Part shown: piece by piece, positions 1 through 9,413 of the stretch | How positions within the stretch are numbered: position 1 is the first letter of the stretch | Layout: every line of letters starts with the position of its first letter | Assembly (NCBI GenBank): GCA_023014485.1 | Contig: JAJOZX010005791.1 | Location: 124,001 to 188,000, forward strand | DNA from: Bathynomus jamesi | Lineage: Eukaryota > Arthropoda > Malacostraca > Isopoda > Cirolanidae | Length of the DNA stretch: 64,000 nucleotides | Reading direction: 5' to 3' | Notes under the pieces: model-generated | The model's database searches: none | Told to the model about the DNA's origin: nothing | Seen by the model: only the letters and a program-made list of their open reading frames with translations | Translations under genes and position numbers: made by a program

Positions 1-849
1 GGTGCCATGCTTTTAATTAGTTAAAAAAAAACAAAAACAAAAACGAGCGTTTGGAAATTAATAAATTACAACGTAGGTATACCGCGTGCTTATTGTGCCG
101 TCACCTGCGAAAACTGGCAAGAAGTTCTTGTAACAATTTTATGCTAAATGAATATATAATTAAGCTACCGACGAAAGATCTGTTAAAGAAAAAGTATTAA
201 ATGGCACTTATCTGTCGCTCTTCACCGACTTAATTCCTTTTTTCCCACGGTGATTGACCCTTCGGAGGTCAGGTAGTGTGTTAAGGGAAAATGAACCTTA
301 AGAAACCTTTCTGATAGATTTGAAAAACAAAAAGGCAAACCAAGGGAATTTCAACCTTATGAAACCTCGTGTAGTAATAGATTCGGAAACAAACAAGCAC
401 TAGCCTTGGTTTAGTCAAGTAATATAGTAATGAATAAAGTCAATAAATGAAATATCGTTATTAATGATTAGTAACACAAGTAATTTAGTTAAGAATGCAC
501 CAAACACTTTTTTTTTTAAAAGACACTTGAACGATAACCACTTATTCAATTGGTAACACTGGACACGAAAAAACATGTCGGCTCCATATGAAGCAAGTTG
601 AAATCTCCCATAATGTTCTAGCATTACAACCTTTATTTATTTCCTGAATCATACTATCATCAACTTCAGTGGTTTGTTTGGGGATCTGTAAAATGCACCT
701 ATCTGAATATAGTCTACTTCATACACAAATATCAACACAAATTGATTCTACCCTGTTGTCTAATTTAATACTATCTTTCTAAACTGAAGTTAAATCATTC
801 TTAATGGTTAAGACCAAACTACCCCCATGCCTATCCATTCTCTGATAAG
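1..849. other. AT-rich stretch, no gene seen
   Basis: I see no convincing coding region or RNA here. Two roughly 60-base stretches (about 285-340 and 345-405) resemble each other weakly, both with a 'aacctta-gaaacct' core followed by 'atagatt-gaaaacaaa', which suggests an old imperfect tandem duplication. Open frames are short and in low-complexity sequence. Confidence 0.5.
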
Positions 850-1470
850 AACTTGGTAGGTAAATTAGGTTACATTAGGTTTTTATATTACATTTCATTT
901 GAAAAACAAGGAGTCACATGGGTTATTCAAGGTTATTCAAGTTATAAGTTGTATTTTATGGTCAAATTTTGCAAAATGCCAGTTTTAAGTCAACTAATTA
1001 ACATAATTATATATAGAGCTACCAAAGTAGCCTACACAACTTCAGCTAAAATATGCACTGTTTAGCTACAGAATTTATAAACTCTCATCCATGAAAGTGT
1101 CTAATTTTTTCTTAAAACTAAGGAGCTACTATTTACCGTATCATATGGCAAGTCATTCCAAAATTTTAAAACTCTTAGACAGGAAAAGTATCTTTATAGA
1201 TCCAATCTAGAAGTCTGTTTTCTAATTTTCTAACTATGCCCTTCAATTTTTCTGTCACTCTCTAATAAGAAAAAGTTATGTACATCTAAACTGTCCAAAC
1301 TTGAAGATATTTTGAACATCTGTATCATATCTCCCCTTAAACCCAACTGGAAAAAAATAAACATTATGCCTGACAAGTCTGGTGTAATTTTATGATTTGT
1401 GCTGAGATTCAGTGCATGGTCCACTGAGACTCGGTGCATGGCATGTGCCATTGCCACCAGACAAGTAAGC
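850..1470 (-). mobile_element. CR1-type LINE, 3' end fragment
   Basis: Read on the minus strand this matches the 3' coding end and 3' UTR of the CR1-like LINE seen on the plus strand at 3.0-3.9 kb. Shared blocks include the segment for the 'FFSHR..EFWNDLP' C-terminal motif (about 1150-1210) and the UTR block around 'gctaccaaagtagcctac' (about 1018-1035). The unit stops near 855 in an A-rich end resembling 'caaatgaaatgtaat'. It is 5'-truncated and decayed. The comparison was made by eye. Confidence 0.7.
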
Positions 1471-2344
1471 TCAGTTCTTTGGGGTTTTGAAAAATTTTAG
1501 ATTAATAGAGGGCATAAAGCATCAGGGTATATGTGAAGTTAATACTGTTAGGGTCTCAAATACAGATTGTCAAGAATAGTCATACCAGCTATCTTGACAA
1601 AGGTAGTGAACCAGTTAAAACTGAGGGGGTTGAAGTGTTTATACAAATGCACAGTCTCAGGAATAAGAAAAATTAATTAGTATTTAGTTAGCTATATAAT
1701 TAGCAAAAATCTGGATATAGTCTGTATTAGTGAGGTTTGGATTAATGATGTAGTATTCAATAACACTAGAGCAGAAAGAATTATAAAGATTAATATTCAA
1801 GATCATTTGGAAAATTTTAATCTTATTTCAAGTTCTCAGACATGGATTTAGATTAAGAAGGTCTTGTTTGTCTAATCTCTTAGATATTTTAGAATTTGTA
1901 ACTGAACAAGGAGGTAATAGAAATAATGATGTTATTTATTTAGATTTTAGTACTACAAGGCATTTGACAAAGCTCCACATAGGAGACTTCTATATAAATT
2001 AAAAGGTCATGGGATATCAGGGTATATTAATTGGGTAGAAAAGTGGTTTGAAGACGAGAACAGAGAGTAATTCTAAATGGCCATGAATTTGGGTGGCAGA
2101 AAGTGAAAAGTGGGGTACCACAGGATCAGTGTTTAGGTCCATTACTCTTTATTTTATATGTAAATGATTTAGAGAAGGGAGGAAGTAGTAAAGTTTCTAT
2201 GTTTGCATATGATACAAAAGTAGTTGCCCCAGTTACAAATATCGAGAATTCTTATACATAAACTACAAAAAGATCTTGATAAATTAATTGCTTGGGCTAG
2301 TAAATGGCAGATGGAATTCAATGTTCAAAAATGCAAATTCATCC

Positions 2345-2577
2345 ATTTTTACATTGCATTTCATTTGGAAAACATGAAACCACTCAGGCCTATCAAAGTT
2401 ATCCAAGTCATGAGCTATATTTTATAATAAAATTGTGCAAAATGTCAATCTCTAGTCAACTAATTTACAGAGCTACCAAAGTAGCCTACATAAATTAAGC
2501 TAAGAATATACACTATTTACAGTCTACAAACTGTCTGTTTCATTCATGAAAGCATTCTGATTTTTCTTAAAACTAAC
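2345..2577 (-). repeat. Nested inverted copy of the CR1 3' UTR
   Basis: The plus-strand RT reading 'WASKWQMEFNVQKCKFIHF' stops near 2345 and resumes near 2578 as 'FGRNIENFSYEVQGNWLEDG', the expected next block. The 233 bases between match, in reverse orientation, the family's own 3' UTR (compare 3600-3860 and 855-1120). This is best explained as a 5'-truncated sister copy that inserted into the RT region. A short T-rich stretch lies at both junctions, but no clean target duplication can be called. Confidence 0.7.
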
Positions 2578-3033
2578 AATTTTGGTAGAAATATTGAAAA
2601 CTTCAGTTATGAAGTGCAAGGAAACTGGTTAGAGGATGGTAGCCAGGAAATAGACCTTGGCCTTATAGTTAGTATTGATCAAAATTTTCTAGGCAGTGCT
2701 TAGAGTCTAGAAATATGGCAAATAAAATTCTAGGCATTATTAAGAGGAATGTTAGTTACAAGAGTAAGGAATTCATCTGTAGCTAAATTATATAATTCTT
2801 ATGTCAGGCCTTGCTTACACTACTGCATTCAAACTTGATCCCCTCACCTTAGACATGATATTGATATGCTTGAAGGTGTGCAACATAGGGCAACCAAGCT
2901 TATCCTAACTTAAGAAGATTGGAATATAGGGAAAGATTAAGGGAACTGGTATGTTTAGTTTGAGAGGTGATATTTGAGGGGAGATATGATACTGGTAGAT
3001 GTTCAAAATGTTTTCAGTGTGGACAGTTTAGAT

Positions 3034-3235
3034 CAGTGGTGCACAAACTTTTTTGATGTGAGGGCCAAGCGAAGAAAATAACTAAATGTATTAGCCTACT
3101 TACTTTTCATCTAAGTCATAAATTGGGTCACTTTTATATTCTAACTTTTTCATTGAATTGAAAAGACCCGTGGGGCCACTGAAAAGACCCATGGGGGACA
3201 CATTTGGCCTGTGGGCCAGGGTTTGTGCATCACTG
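3034..3235. mobile_element. hAT MITE with perfect 8-bp target duplication
   Basis: The 202-bp element has terminal inverted repeats CAGTGGTGCACAAAC and, at the right end, the complement of CAGTGATGCACAAAC. It is flanked by a perfect 8-bp direct repeat GTTTAGAT (3026-3033 and 3236-3243). CAGNG-type ends and 8-bp duplications are standard hAT features. It carries no coding capacity and interrupts the C-terminal region of the CR1 relic. Confidence 0.92.
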
Positions 3236-3398
3236 GTTTAGATGCAAGTAACTTTTTCAAATTAGGAATAACTTAAGGGTATATAGGCCTAATAAGAAAA
3301 TTAGAAAACAGACTTGTAGACTGGATCTACAAAAATACTTTTTCAGTCATAGAGTAGTAGAGTTTTGGAATGACTTGCCATGTGATATAAATAGTAGC

Positions 3399-3509
3399 AG
3401 AGATGTCAACCTTGAAGTATGAGATCTGATCTGTGAGATTTCTCATTCTCCCCCAATTTTATTATTATATTATTATTATTATATTATAATTATCATTATT
3501 ATATTATCA

Positions 3510-3543
<34 letters not shown>

Positions 3544-3598
3544 ACTTAAAATCTGAGTCTCATGGAAAGTCTGTGAGAGTTGACATGTCATGATGTCT
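3399..3598. mobile_element. hAT-like MITE with (ATT)n expansion
   Basis: Inserted into the CR1 relic between two 8-bp near-repeats, ATAGTAGC (3391-3398) and GTAGTAGC (3599-3606), 7 of 8 identical. The left end contains GATGTCAAC and the right end its inverted partner GTTGACATGTC, though the inverted ends are offset by about ten bases. The interior is an imperfect ATT/ATTATT microsatellite (about 3458-3541). The insertion is clear from comparison with the copy at 1130-1190; the hAT assignment rests mainly on the 8-bp duplication. Confidence 0.6.
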
Positions 3599-3870
3599 GT
3601 AGTAGCCCCTTCATTAGTTTTAAGAAAAAATTACACTTTCATGAATGAGAGTTTATAAATTGTTTGAACAGTGTTATAGGCCTATTTTAGTTGAAGTTAT
3701 GTAGGCTAGTTTGGTAGCTCTGTAAATAGTTGTATGTTAATTAGCTGACTTGAGATCAACATTTTGCACAATTTTATTATAAAATATAGCTCATGACTTG
3801 GATAACCTCAATAGATCCCAATGGCTTCATGTTTTCCAAATGAAATGTAATGTAAAGTGCGCAGGCAGCT

Positions 3871-4535
3871 ACAGCATAAAAAAATGTCATTCAGTTAGAT
3901 TAAATATAATCTACTGTAAGTTCAAAATACCTGTTTGGTTCACAGGCACCATAGCCAAATCAGGTTCTGACTCTGACTGGGTTCAACACTAGCTACATCA
4001 TCATCCTTAAAAAAAAAAAGTGTCAATAACTAGGGCCTAATTTATAGGCTAGACTAAGGTTTTTTCAGCTTAACTTCAGGGTTAAACTGAGTTTGGACTA
4101 ATTCCTGCATAAAATAGATTTATCATTTGCATATCATTTACAGTTGATCTTTTCCATGTCTCATCTACCTGTAAGCAGTCCAGCATGCTCTCAAACACAT
4201 ACTTCTCTCCTATTCTTCACTATACATATACATGCATCTTACTCTTCACTATACATATACATGCATCTTACACAGTACACAATCTTTTCAAAATTTATAT
4301 ATAAAAAAATGGCATTATGGTTCTCAGAGACCTTGATTTTGGCTCTCTCCTTGCACTAAATTACATTTTATTTGAAATTTAGTTATAAGATAAAAACTAG
4401 TAAACATACATTGCAACTGATATCATTTTATAGAACTTTTAATAATTTATTGTAAAAGTAAAAATCTTGTATGTCAAATGAGAAATAATACCAAATTTAG
4501 CAGTAGTCTTCAAGGAAGTGAAGTAGCCTTATATA
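3871..4535. other. Non-coding stretch with a short tandem duplication
   Basis: No coding region is evident. A roughly 34-base unit containing 'cactatacatatacatgcat' is duplicated in tandem at about 4218-4275. The rest is AT-rich and unremarkable. Confidence 0.5.
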
Positions 4536-4544
4536 TATATATAT

Positions 4545-4768
4545 ATGAATAGAAACGACATAAGTGTTAAGGAACGTCTCTGCACACGAGGAGGAGAGAT
4601 AACGAATAATGAAAAATGAGGCGAACCGCCCAGGAATCGAACCCAGGGCCTTCCAATTGCCGGTCGGACGCTCTACCATTATGCTACGGACCTCACTCAA
4701 TCACAAATCGAAATTCTCCCACATAGGGCAGAAACCAATGCCCTGAGAGGGCACCCTCGCAAATCGTG
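4545..4768 (-). mobile_element. tRNA-derived SINE
   Basis: On the minus strand a tRNA-like head (about 4695 down to 4622) has an A-box-like TAGCATAATGGTAGAGCG and a B-box GGTTCGATTCC, in the spacing of a Pol III internal promoter. It is followed by a non-tRNA body running to a (TA)n tail at 4528-4546. Sequence upstream of the head (4700-4768) continues to another (TA)n at 4769-4788. The tail body recurs as an inverted pair at 42,423-42,562. It is not a functional tRNA, because the head lacks a plausible acceptor stem. Confidence 0.75.
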
Positions 4769-4788
4769 ATATATATATATATATATAT

Positions 4789-5263
4789 CAGATCAAATAA
4801 TGTTATTAATTAGGTTGATTAATAGATCAAGTTTTCTTCCTTTAATTACACAAAATAAGTTGAATTATAAATGAAACAATATGCGGATGGTTTATATTGG
4901 AAATAATGTGTGCACTTGAAATAATGCTTACAATATGACAATTAATAATGCGTGGTAGATTGATAGATTCTTTATATAAAGTTAATTGACTGATATCAAA
5001 AGGCTAATGGGCCTTGCACGGTGATGTTTACATGATGGTAACATGTGGATCACTGGATTGCCTTCGAAGAAGACGAGGTGGAGGCATCGGGCAAGGCAAC
5101 GAGGTCCTGCCTTGAGTGATCTCTGGTGATATGACATCATCTTTTGAGCGCTTGGTATGATGTCATCTTTGTCGAGTTGATTTGATGAGATATATTGCGT
5201 TGTTGATGGCATGTTGGTGAAAGTTGCAAAGATGATTGCAAATGTCTCAGTTGTCCACTACAA
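4789..5263 (-). repeat. 3' LTR of the 4.8-6.8 kb element
   Basis: Left member of a long direct-repeat pair, about 475 bp. It differs from the right member by scattered substitutions and small indels (for example cgaagaagacgagg against caaagagagacgagg), so the insertion is not very recent. Confidence 0.8.
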
Positions 5264-6346
5264 GTAGTCCTTCCCCAGAGAACGAAGTGAGCGAGATGAG
5301 AAGAGACATTTGATGCAAGCGATAAAAGTGTTGTTCTGCGGTGTGAAGAGTGGAAATCTTGAAGATGTTCGCAAGGAGAAATGGAGAGAAGAATGTGGCG
5401 TGAGGTAGGATGCTGAGATCAGGGAGGGGATGGGGGAGGTAACTCGGCTGGTCCACAGGGGATGGAGTTGGGGTAAGGCAGGAATGCAGAGCAAAGTGGG
5501 GAGAAGGGAGGCAATGAGAAGGGGCTGGGGGAACTGTACGAGTTCAAGCAATGCCCACAGTTTGTCGCGTGTGTAATTCTCCTTGATGAATGTGTTCCTT
5601 GCCGAAGGAAGAAAAATAACGTCATTCATGGAAACAAGCAGATGTAGTGATTCCACGGAATGATGCAGACAGACAGTGAAGAAGACAGGGGAAACCAAAC
5701 CCTGAGGAGTGTCTGTGTGTGCAGTAAGCCCCTCACATTGCGTGGATGTGTGTGTCCTTACTTGTTTGCTTGCAGAATGTCCTTTTAAACCTTCCCATGG
5801 TCATGGGGGTGGGGTAAGAACACACGTCATTCTGAATGAAGAATTTGCTGGTGAAGTAAAAAGTGTCACCAGAAGAAGTCTTGCCAAATGATTTCCCATA
5901 CAGTGGCTGAAAAATGACTGTTGAATATATTTGGACAAGGTTTTGACAAAACGATGTGCAGGAAACTTCGAAGCGAGAGAAGCTTCGGGGTGGGTTGAGG
6001 GTCGGCCATTAGCCAGGGAGAGATGGGAAGGGGGGTTTGCCTCCTTGAAGACAGGGGAGACGCTGGGCACAGCTTGATCTGTTGGTGGAAAAATGCTCCA
6101 TGTGGCGAAAGTTTTCAAATTTTGGTTTGTTTCCTTATGCGGAAGAAACTGAATGTAATTACAGTTTGTTAATAATGTCACTTAAAAATGTTTGCACTGA
6201 TTTATTTCACTTATGATTTGGCTGGGTATTCGATTGTCACTCCTTCAGTCACCAATTTATAGCGTAGTGTTGTTGCACTATAATATAAAGATGATAATGG
6301 TTATGGTTAATAGTTAATGATAAGGCTGGGATCACCATGATCTTTG

Positions 6347-6825
6347 CAGATCAAGTAATGTTTATTAAGTTATTAATAGGTTGATTGATAGATCAAGTTT
6401 TCTTCCTTCATTACACAAAATAAATTGAATTATAAATGAAACAATATGCGGATGGTTTATATTGGAAATAATGTGTACACTTGAAGTAATGTTTACAATA
6501 TGACAATTAATAACGTGCTGTAGATTGATAGATTCTTTATATGAAGTTAATTGAGTGATATCAAAGGCCAATGGGGCCTTGCACGGTGATGTTTACATGA
6601 TGGTAACTGTGGATCACTGGATTGCCTTCAAAGAGAGACGAGGTGGAGGCATCGGCAAGGCAACACGGTCCCACCTTGAGTGATCTCTGATGATGTGACA
6701 TCATCTTTGAGCGCTTGGTATGACATCATCTTTGTCAGTTTGATTTGATGAGATATATCGCATTGTTGATGGCATGTTGGTGAAAGTTGCAAAGATGATT
6801 GCAAATGTCTCAGTTGTCCACTACA
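6347..6825 (-). repeat. 5' LTR of the 4.8-6.8 kb element
   Basis: Right member of the direct-repeat pair, 479 bp, ending in CCACTACA immediately before a (TA)n run at 6826-6841. On the minus strand this is the upstream LTR. Confidence 0.8.
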
Positions 6826-7099
6826 TATATATATATATATAGTGAACACTCATCCAATGCAGGGGTTAGGTTCCTCGAGAATGGTGCATTAGGTAAATCT
6901 TCATTGGACAACTTAATACCTTATGGAGATAAATGGGGATGCATGAATGTTGCCATGTAAAGTCTCCCATTAATACTTAGATACATAGACTTTTATTCAC
7001 ACACAAATGAATTTCCCTACCTATATTGTATACGGTATGAAATAAGAACATAATAAAATCATAAACATAATGATATTTACATATGATAATATAAATATA

Positions 7100-7354
7100 T
7101 TAAATGAAAATAGCATGTATCTTTTCTTCTCTCGTTTGGATGGTGAGTATGGTAGACTCATTCATGTGATACTTGTGGCCAAGTGATGTTATGCTCATAT
7201 CACCATGCAACTTATCTAGAATCTTTATTTTTTTGGCTAATATCATAACCTTACAACTTTTCTTCTCTTCACTATCACTTGCAGATGCTCTACATTTTGT
7301 GCCATACTGCTGTCTAGGGGTAATAGCAAAACCACAGCAAAATAACAAAAACAA
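7100..7354 (-). pseudogene. Tigger/pogo transposase N-terminal relic
   Basis: The 84-residue frame contains 'KVMILAKKIKILDKLHGDMS' followed by 'SLGHKYHMNESTI', the pattern of the psq/CENP-B helix-turn-helix that opens pogo/Tigger transposases. Nothing of the DDE catalytic domain follows downstream on the minus strand. GC-skewed sequence around 7370-7480 and a 'caggggttaggttcc' motif near 6857 may be terminal-region remnants. A decayed fragment. Confidence 0.65.
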
Positions 7355-7594
7355 TCCAACACAACTTCACTGACCTTAACGCGTTAGTGGGACTGAGACG
7401 AGTGATTTGGAGAGGAGGATGCAGGGGAGTGTTGGAGAGTGTAGGAGAAACACTAGAGTGTGCATTGGCATGCATACAGTACTACTGTATTAGGGCATGT
7501 TTGGTGGACCATGTATAAATCAAATTTTCCACTTTTGGCAAATAATTGTTCGCATTTATTTTTTCTGTGTATAAACAAACATGTGTTGGACAAG

Positions 7595-7641
7595 GGTTAC
7601 TAATTATATATATATATATATAGATATATATATAATATATA

Positions 7642-7679
<38 letters not shown>
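7595..7679. repeat. (TA)n microsatellite
   Basis: About 85 bp of nearly pure TA/AT dinucleotide with a few interruptions. It directly abuts the left end (TAGGGTGAGGG) of the next repeat. Confidence 0.95.
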
Positions 7680-7682
<3 letters not shown>

Positions 7683-7866
7683 GAGGGTGGATTCCATGAA
7701 AGTGTCAACTTGAGGTCGAAAATTCAAAATTCATCAAAATGTATCATGGTGATACATCATTAGATAGGTAAGAGTCTCTAGTTTCCAAATCTGAAGAGTT
7801 TTTAACTGTATCGCATCTAGAAAAAAGTTACTGAGGTTCATACACAATGCACTATTGTCTAAGACT

Positions 7867-8034
7867 CAGTGGTTCCCAACCGGTTTGGCTTATGGCCCCT
7901 TGGACCTTATTTTTTCCTGTGGCCCCATAAGCATTATTTCAGTAGGTAATATGCAGATTTAACTCTATTTTACAAAATAACATTTTCCTGTGGCCCCCTT
8001 CAAATGTGCCATGGCCCCCGGTTGGGAAACACTG
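7867..8034. mobile_element. hAT (Charlie-type) MITE
   Basis: The 168-bp element has inverted ends CAGTGGTTCCCAACCGG and the complement of CAGTGTTTCCCAACCGG, the classic hAT-Charlie terminal sequence. Repeated 'ctgtggcccc' motifs lie inside. The flanks CTAAGACT and GGTCACTC do not form a clear 8-bp duplication, so the insertion is old or the flanks have changed. Confidence 0.8.
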
Positions 8035-8227
8035 GGTCACTCTAAATAATCATTGTGATATTTTCCCTCAATTTTGAAAGCTCGCATGGCCAAAATAGTT
8101 GAGGGATAATAGGCATTTCTTATTTATGTCATAAAGTAGGTCTTCCTTAAAGATTTCCACATAAAATAACTTTCATTAACCGAATCAATAAAAACTGAGC
8201 CTATATCTATATAAGGCACATTTGTAT

Positions 8228-9121
8228 GTAACGACCGAGACGTTTTTTCCGAATTTTTTATATAGCTTTAGTTATTTCAAGCGAAAAAAAAATTTGTCTT
8301 AATCGCAAAGCTAGTTTCCTATGGGGTACGTGTCCATTACAAAAAATTAAGTCCAGCTCCTATACTTCTCTTGTAAAGGTACGTCTCGGTCGTTACATCG
8401 CACAATGTAACGACCAAGACGGCCCTTTGGGGGGAATAGCTTGGGGGAGGCCCCCAAGTTGCATGCCCCTTGCAACCCCGGTTGGCAACAAAGGGCCCTT
8501 TGGGGTATCTTTTTCTTTTTTTGCAACAACCCCCTTGCAACAACCCCACCCCCCTTTGCATGCAACATTACGTCATCACTTGCAACATTCCTGCACTCTC
8601 CCCTTTTGCGGTTATATATATTTATATGGAATATATTTACATATATAGTACAGTACATTGATATATGTCTGCTTTATTGTATGATAAATGTTCAATTTTA
8701 TATTGAAATACCGACGGTAACGACCGAGACAAAAAATATGTAACGACCGAGACAGCAGTTTTTTATATATATTTAAAATACAAGTTAATATTTTCTAACA
8801 AACTATGTCTCAAATTGGGGCCACAACATTCAAGTATCCATGGTAGAATTCTCATTTGAATAGCTCTGGCCAATTCACTGACTTTTACACATATGTACCA
8901 CCTACTGAAAACTGAGGTTGCATCATTGTAACGACCGAGACGACGAATTTGGATACACTCCAAGCAAAAATCAAGAAACGAAATATGCAAAACCTAGTCT
9001 CATTTTAGAGCCCAACCATCTGTTTATGTTCACAAGAAAATTTGTGCCGCTGCTGTTCATACTTTATTCACAAGAGCAGGGAATATAACAATAAGTTGCC
9101 TACGAATGTAACGACCAAGAC
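8228..9121. repeat. Seven-copy interspersed word GTAACGACCGAGAC
   Basis: The 14-mer GTAACGACCGAGAC occurs at 8228, 8717, 8740 and 8928 on plus, and at 8383-8396 on minus. Two further plus copies with one change (GTAACGACCAAGAC) lie at 8407 and 9108. Most plus copies are preceded by T. The copies are irregularly spaced (about 23 to 310 bp) and surrounded by unrelated sequence, so this is not a simple tandem repeat. Repeated subterminal words in DNA transposons are often transposase-binding sites, and these copies lie upstream of a transposase-like gene; the link is inference. Confidence 0.85.
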
Positions 9122-9413
9122 TATGGAATGACCCGTGATTCAAAAAAATCAAAGTTTTATTTTTTAATTGTTCAACCTGTATTTTTGTTCCCTATGACAA
9201 AAAAGTAGTGTATGCCAAATTTGGTGAATTTTAAATAAAATTTACTATGTGCTACCAGGCGTCAAAGTTTCCCTCTTTTTCAATTTGTTTGTTTTTACAA
9301 CTTATGATTTTATGTTTAATTGTTTATATTTCAGAATTTTTAATTAATGGTTTATATATTAGCTTGCTCTTAATTGTTGTTTGGAACTCATAATTTTGAT
9401 ACCAATTAATCGA

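Larger units (their letters stand above)
1650..3870 (+). pseudogene. Decayed CR1-type LINE (EN fragment, RT, C-terminus, 3' UTR)
   Basis: Conceptual translation in shifting frames recovers LINE motifs in order. There is an endonuclease piece like 'LDIVCISEVWIND' (about 1705-1745), then RT blocks 'HGFRLRRSCLSNLL', 'DVIYLDF', 'KAFDKAPHRRLLYKLKGHG', 'SGVPQ..CLGPLLFILYVND' and 'FAYDT' (the catalytic FADD motif, altered) at about 1840-2225. Next come 'RPCLHYCIQ.WSPHLRHDI' (about 2805-2860) and 'FFSHRVVEFWNDLP' (about 3345-3385). Stops and frameshifts are frequent and most of the region between EN and RT is missing, so it is dead. Three later insertions interrupt it (2345-2577, 3034-3235, 3399-3598). 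Family-level motif reading only. Confidence 0.8.
4789..6825 (-). mobile_element. Non-autonomous LTR retrotransposon (TRIM/LARD-like)
   Basis: Two direct repeats of about 475 bp (4789-5263 and 6347-6825) flank 1083 bp of unrelated sequence. Read on the minus strand the LTRs start TGTAGTGGACAAC and end ..TTGATCTG. A purine-rich GGGGAAGGA tract sits just before the 3' LTR start, where a polypurine tract is expected. After the 5' LTR comes CAAAGATCATGGTGATCCC, a possible but unverified primer-binding region. The interior has only weak open frames with no gag, protease or RT motif. The element sits in a (TA)n tract on both sides, so the target duplication cannot be distinguished from the microsatellite. 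Confidence 0.75.

Noticed and set aside
3440..3545. CRISPR-like or satellite array in the ATT-rich segment
   Set aside because: It is an imperfect trinucleotide microsatellite. No repeat-spacer arrays were seen anywhere, as expected for animal DNA.
4622..4695. Functional tRNA gene (also 21,835-21,905, 43,100-43,170, 62,572-62,640)
   Set aside because: Pol III boxes are present but acceptor stems do not pair, and the units are joined to repeated non-tRNA bodies.
5258..6181. Open frames inside the LTR element (146 and 126 residues) as possible gag
   Set aside because: Low-complexity Ser/Pro/Leu composition, no zinc knuckle, protease or capsid motif, and no conserved start.
8337..8743. Overlapping open frames on both strands near 8.3-8.7 kb
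   Set aside because: They arise from GC-rich repeats (ttgcaac and ggccctttgggg words) in the transposon leader and match nothing recognisable.
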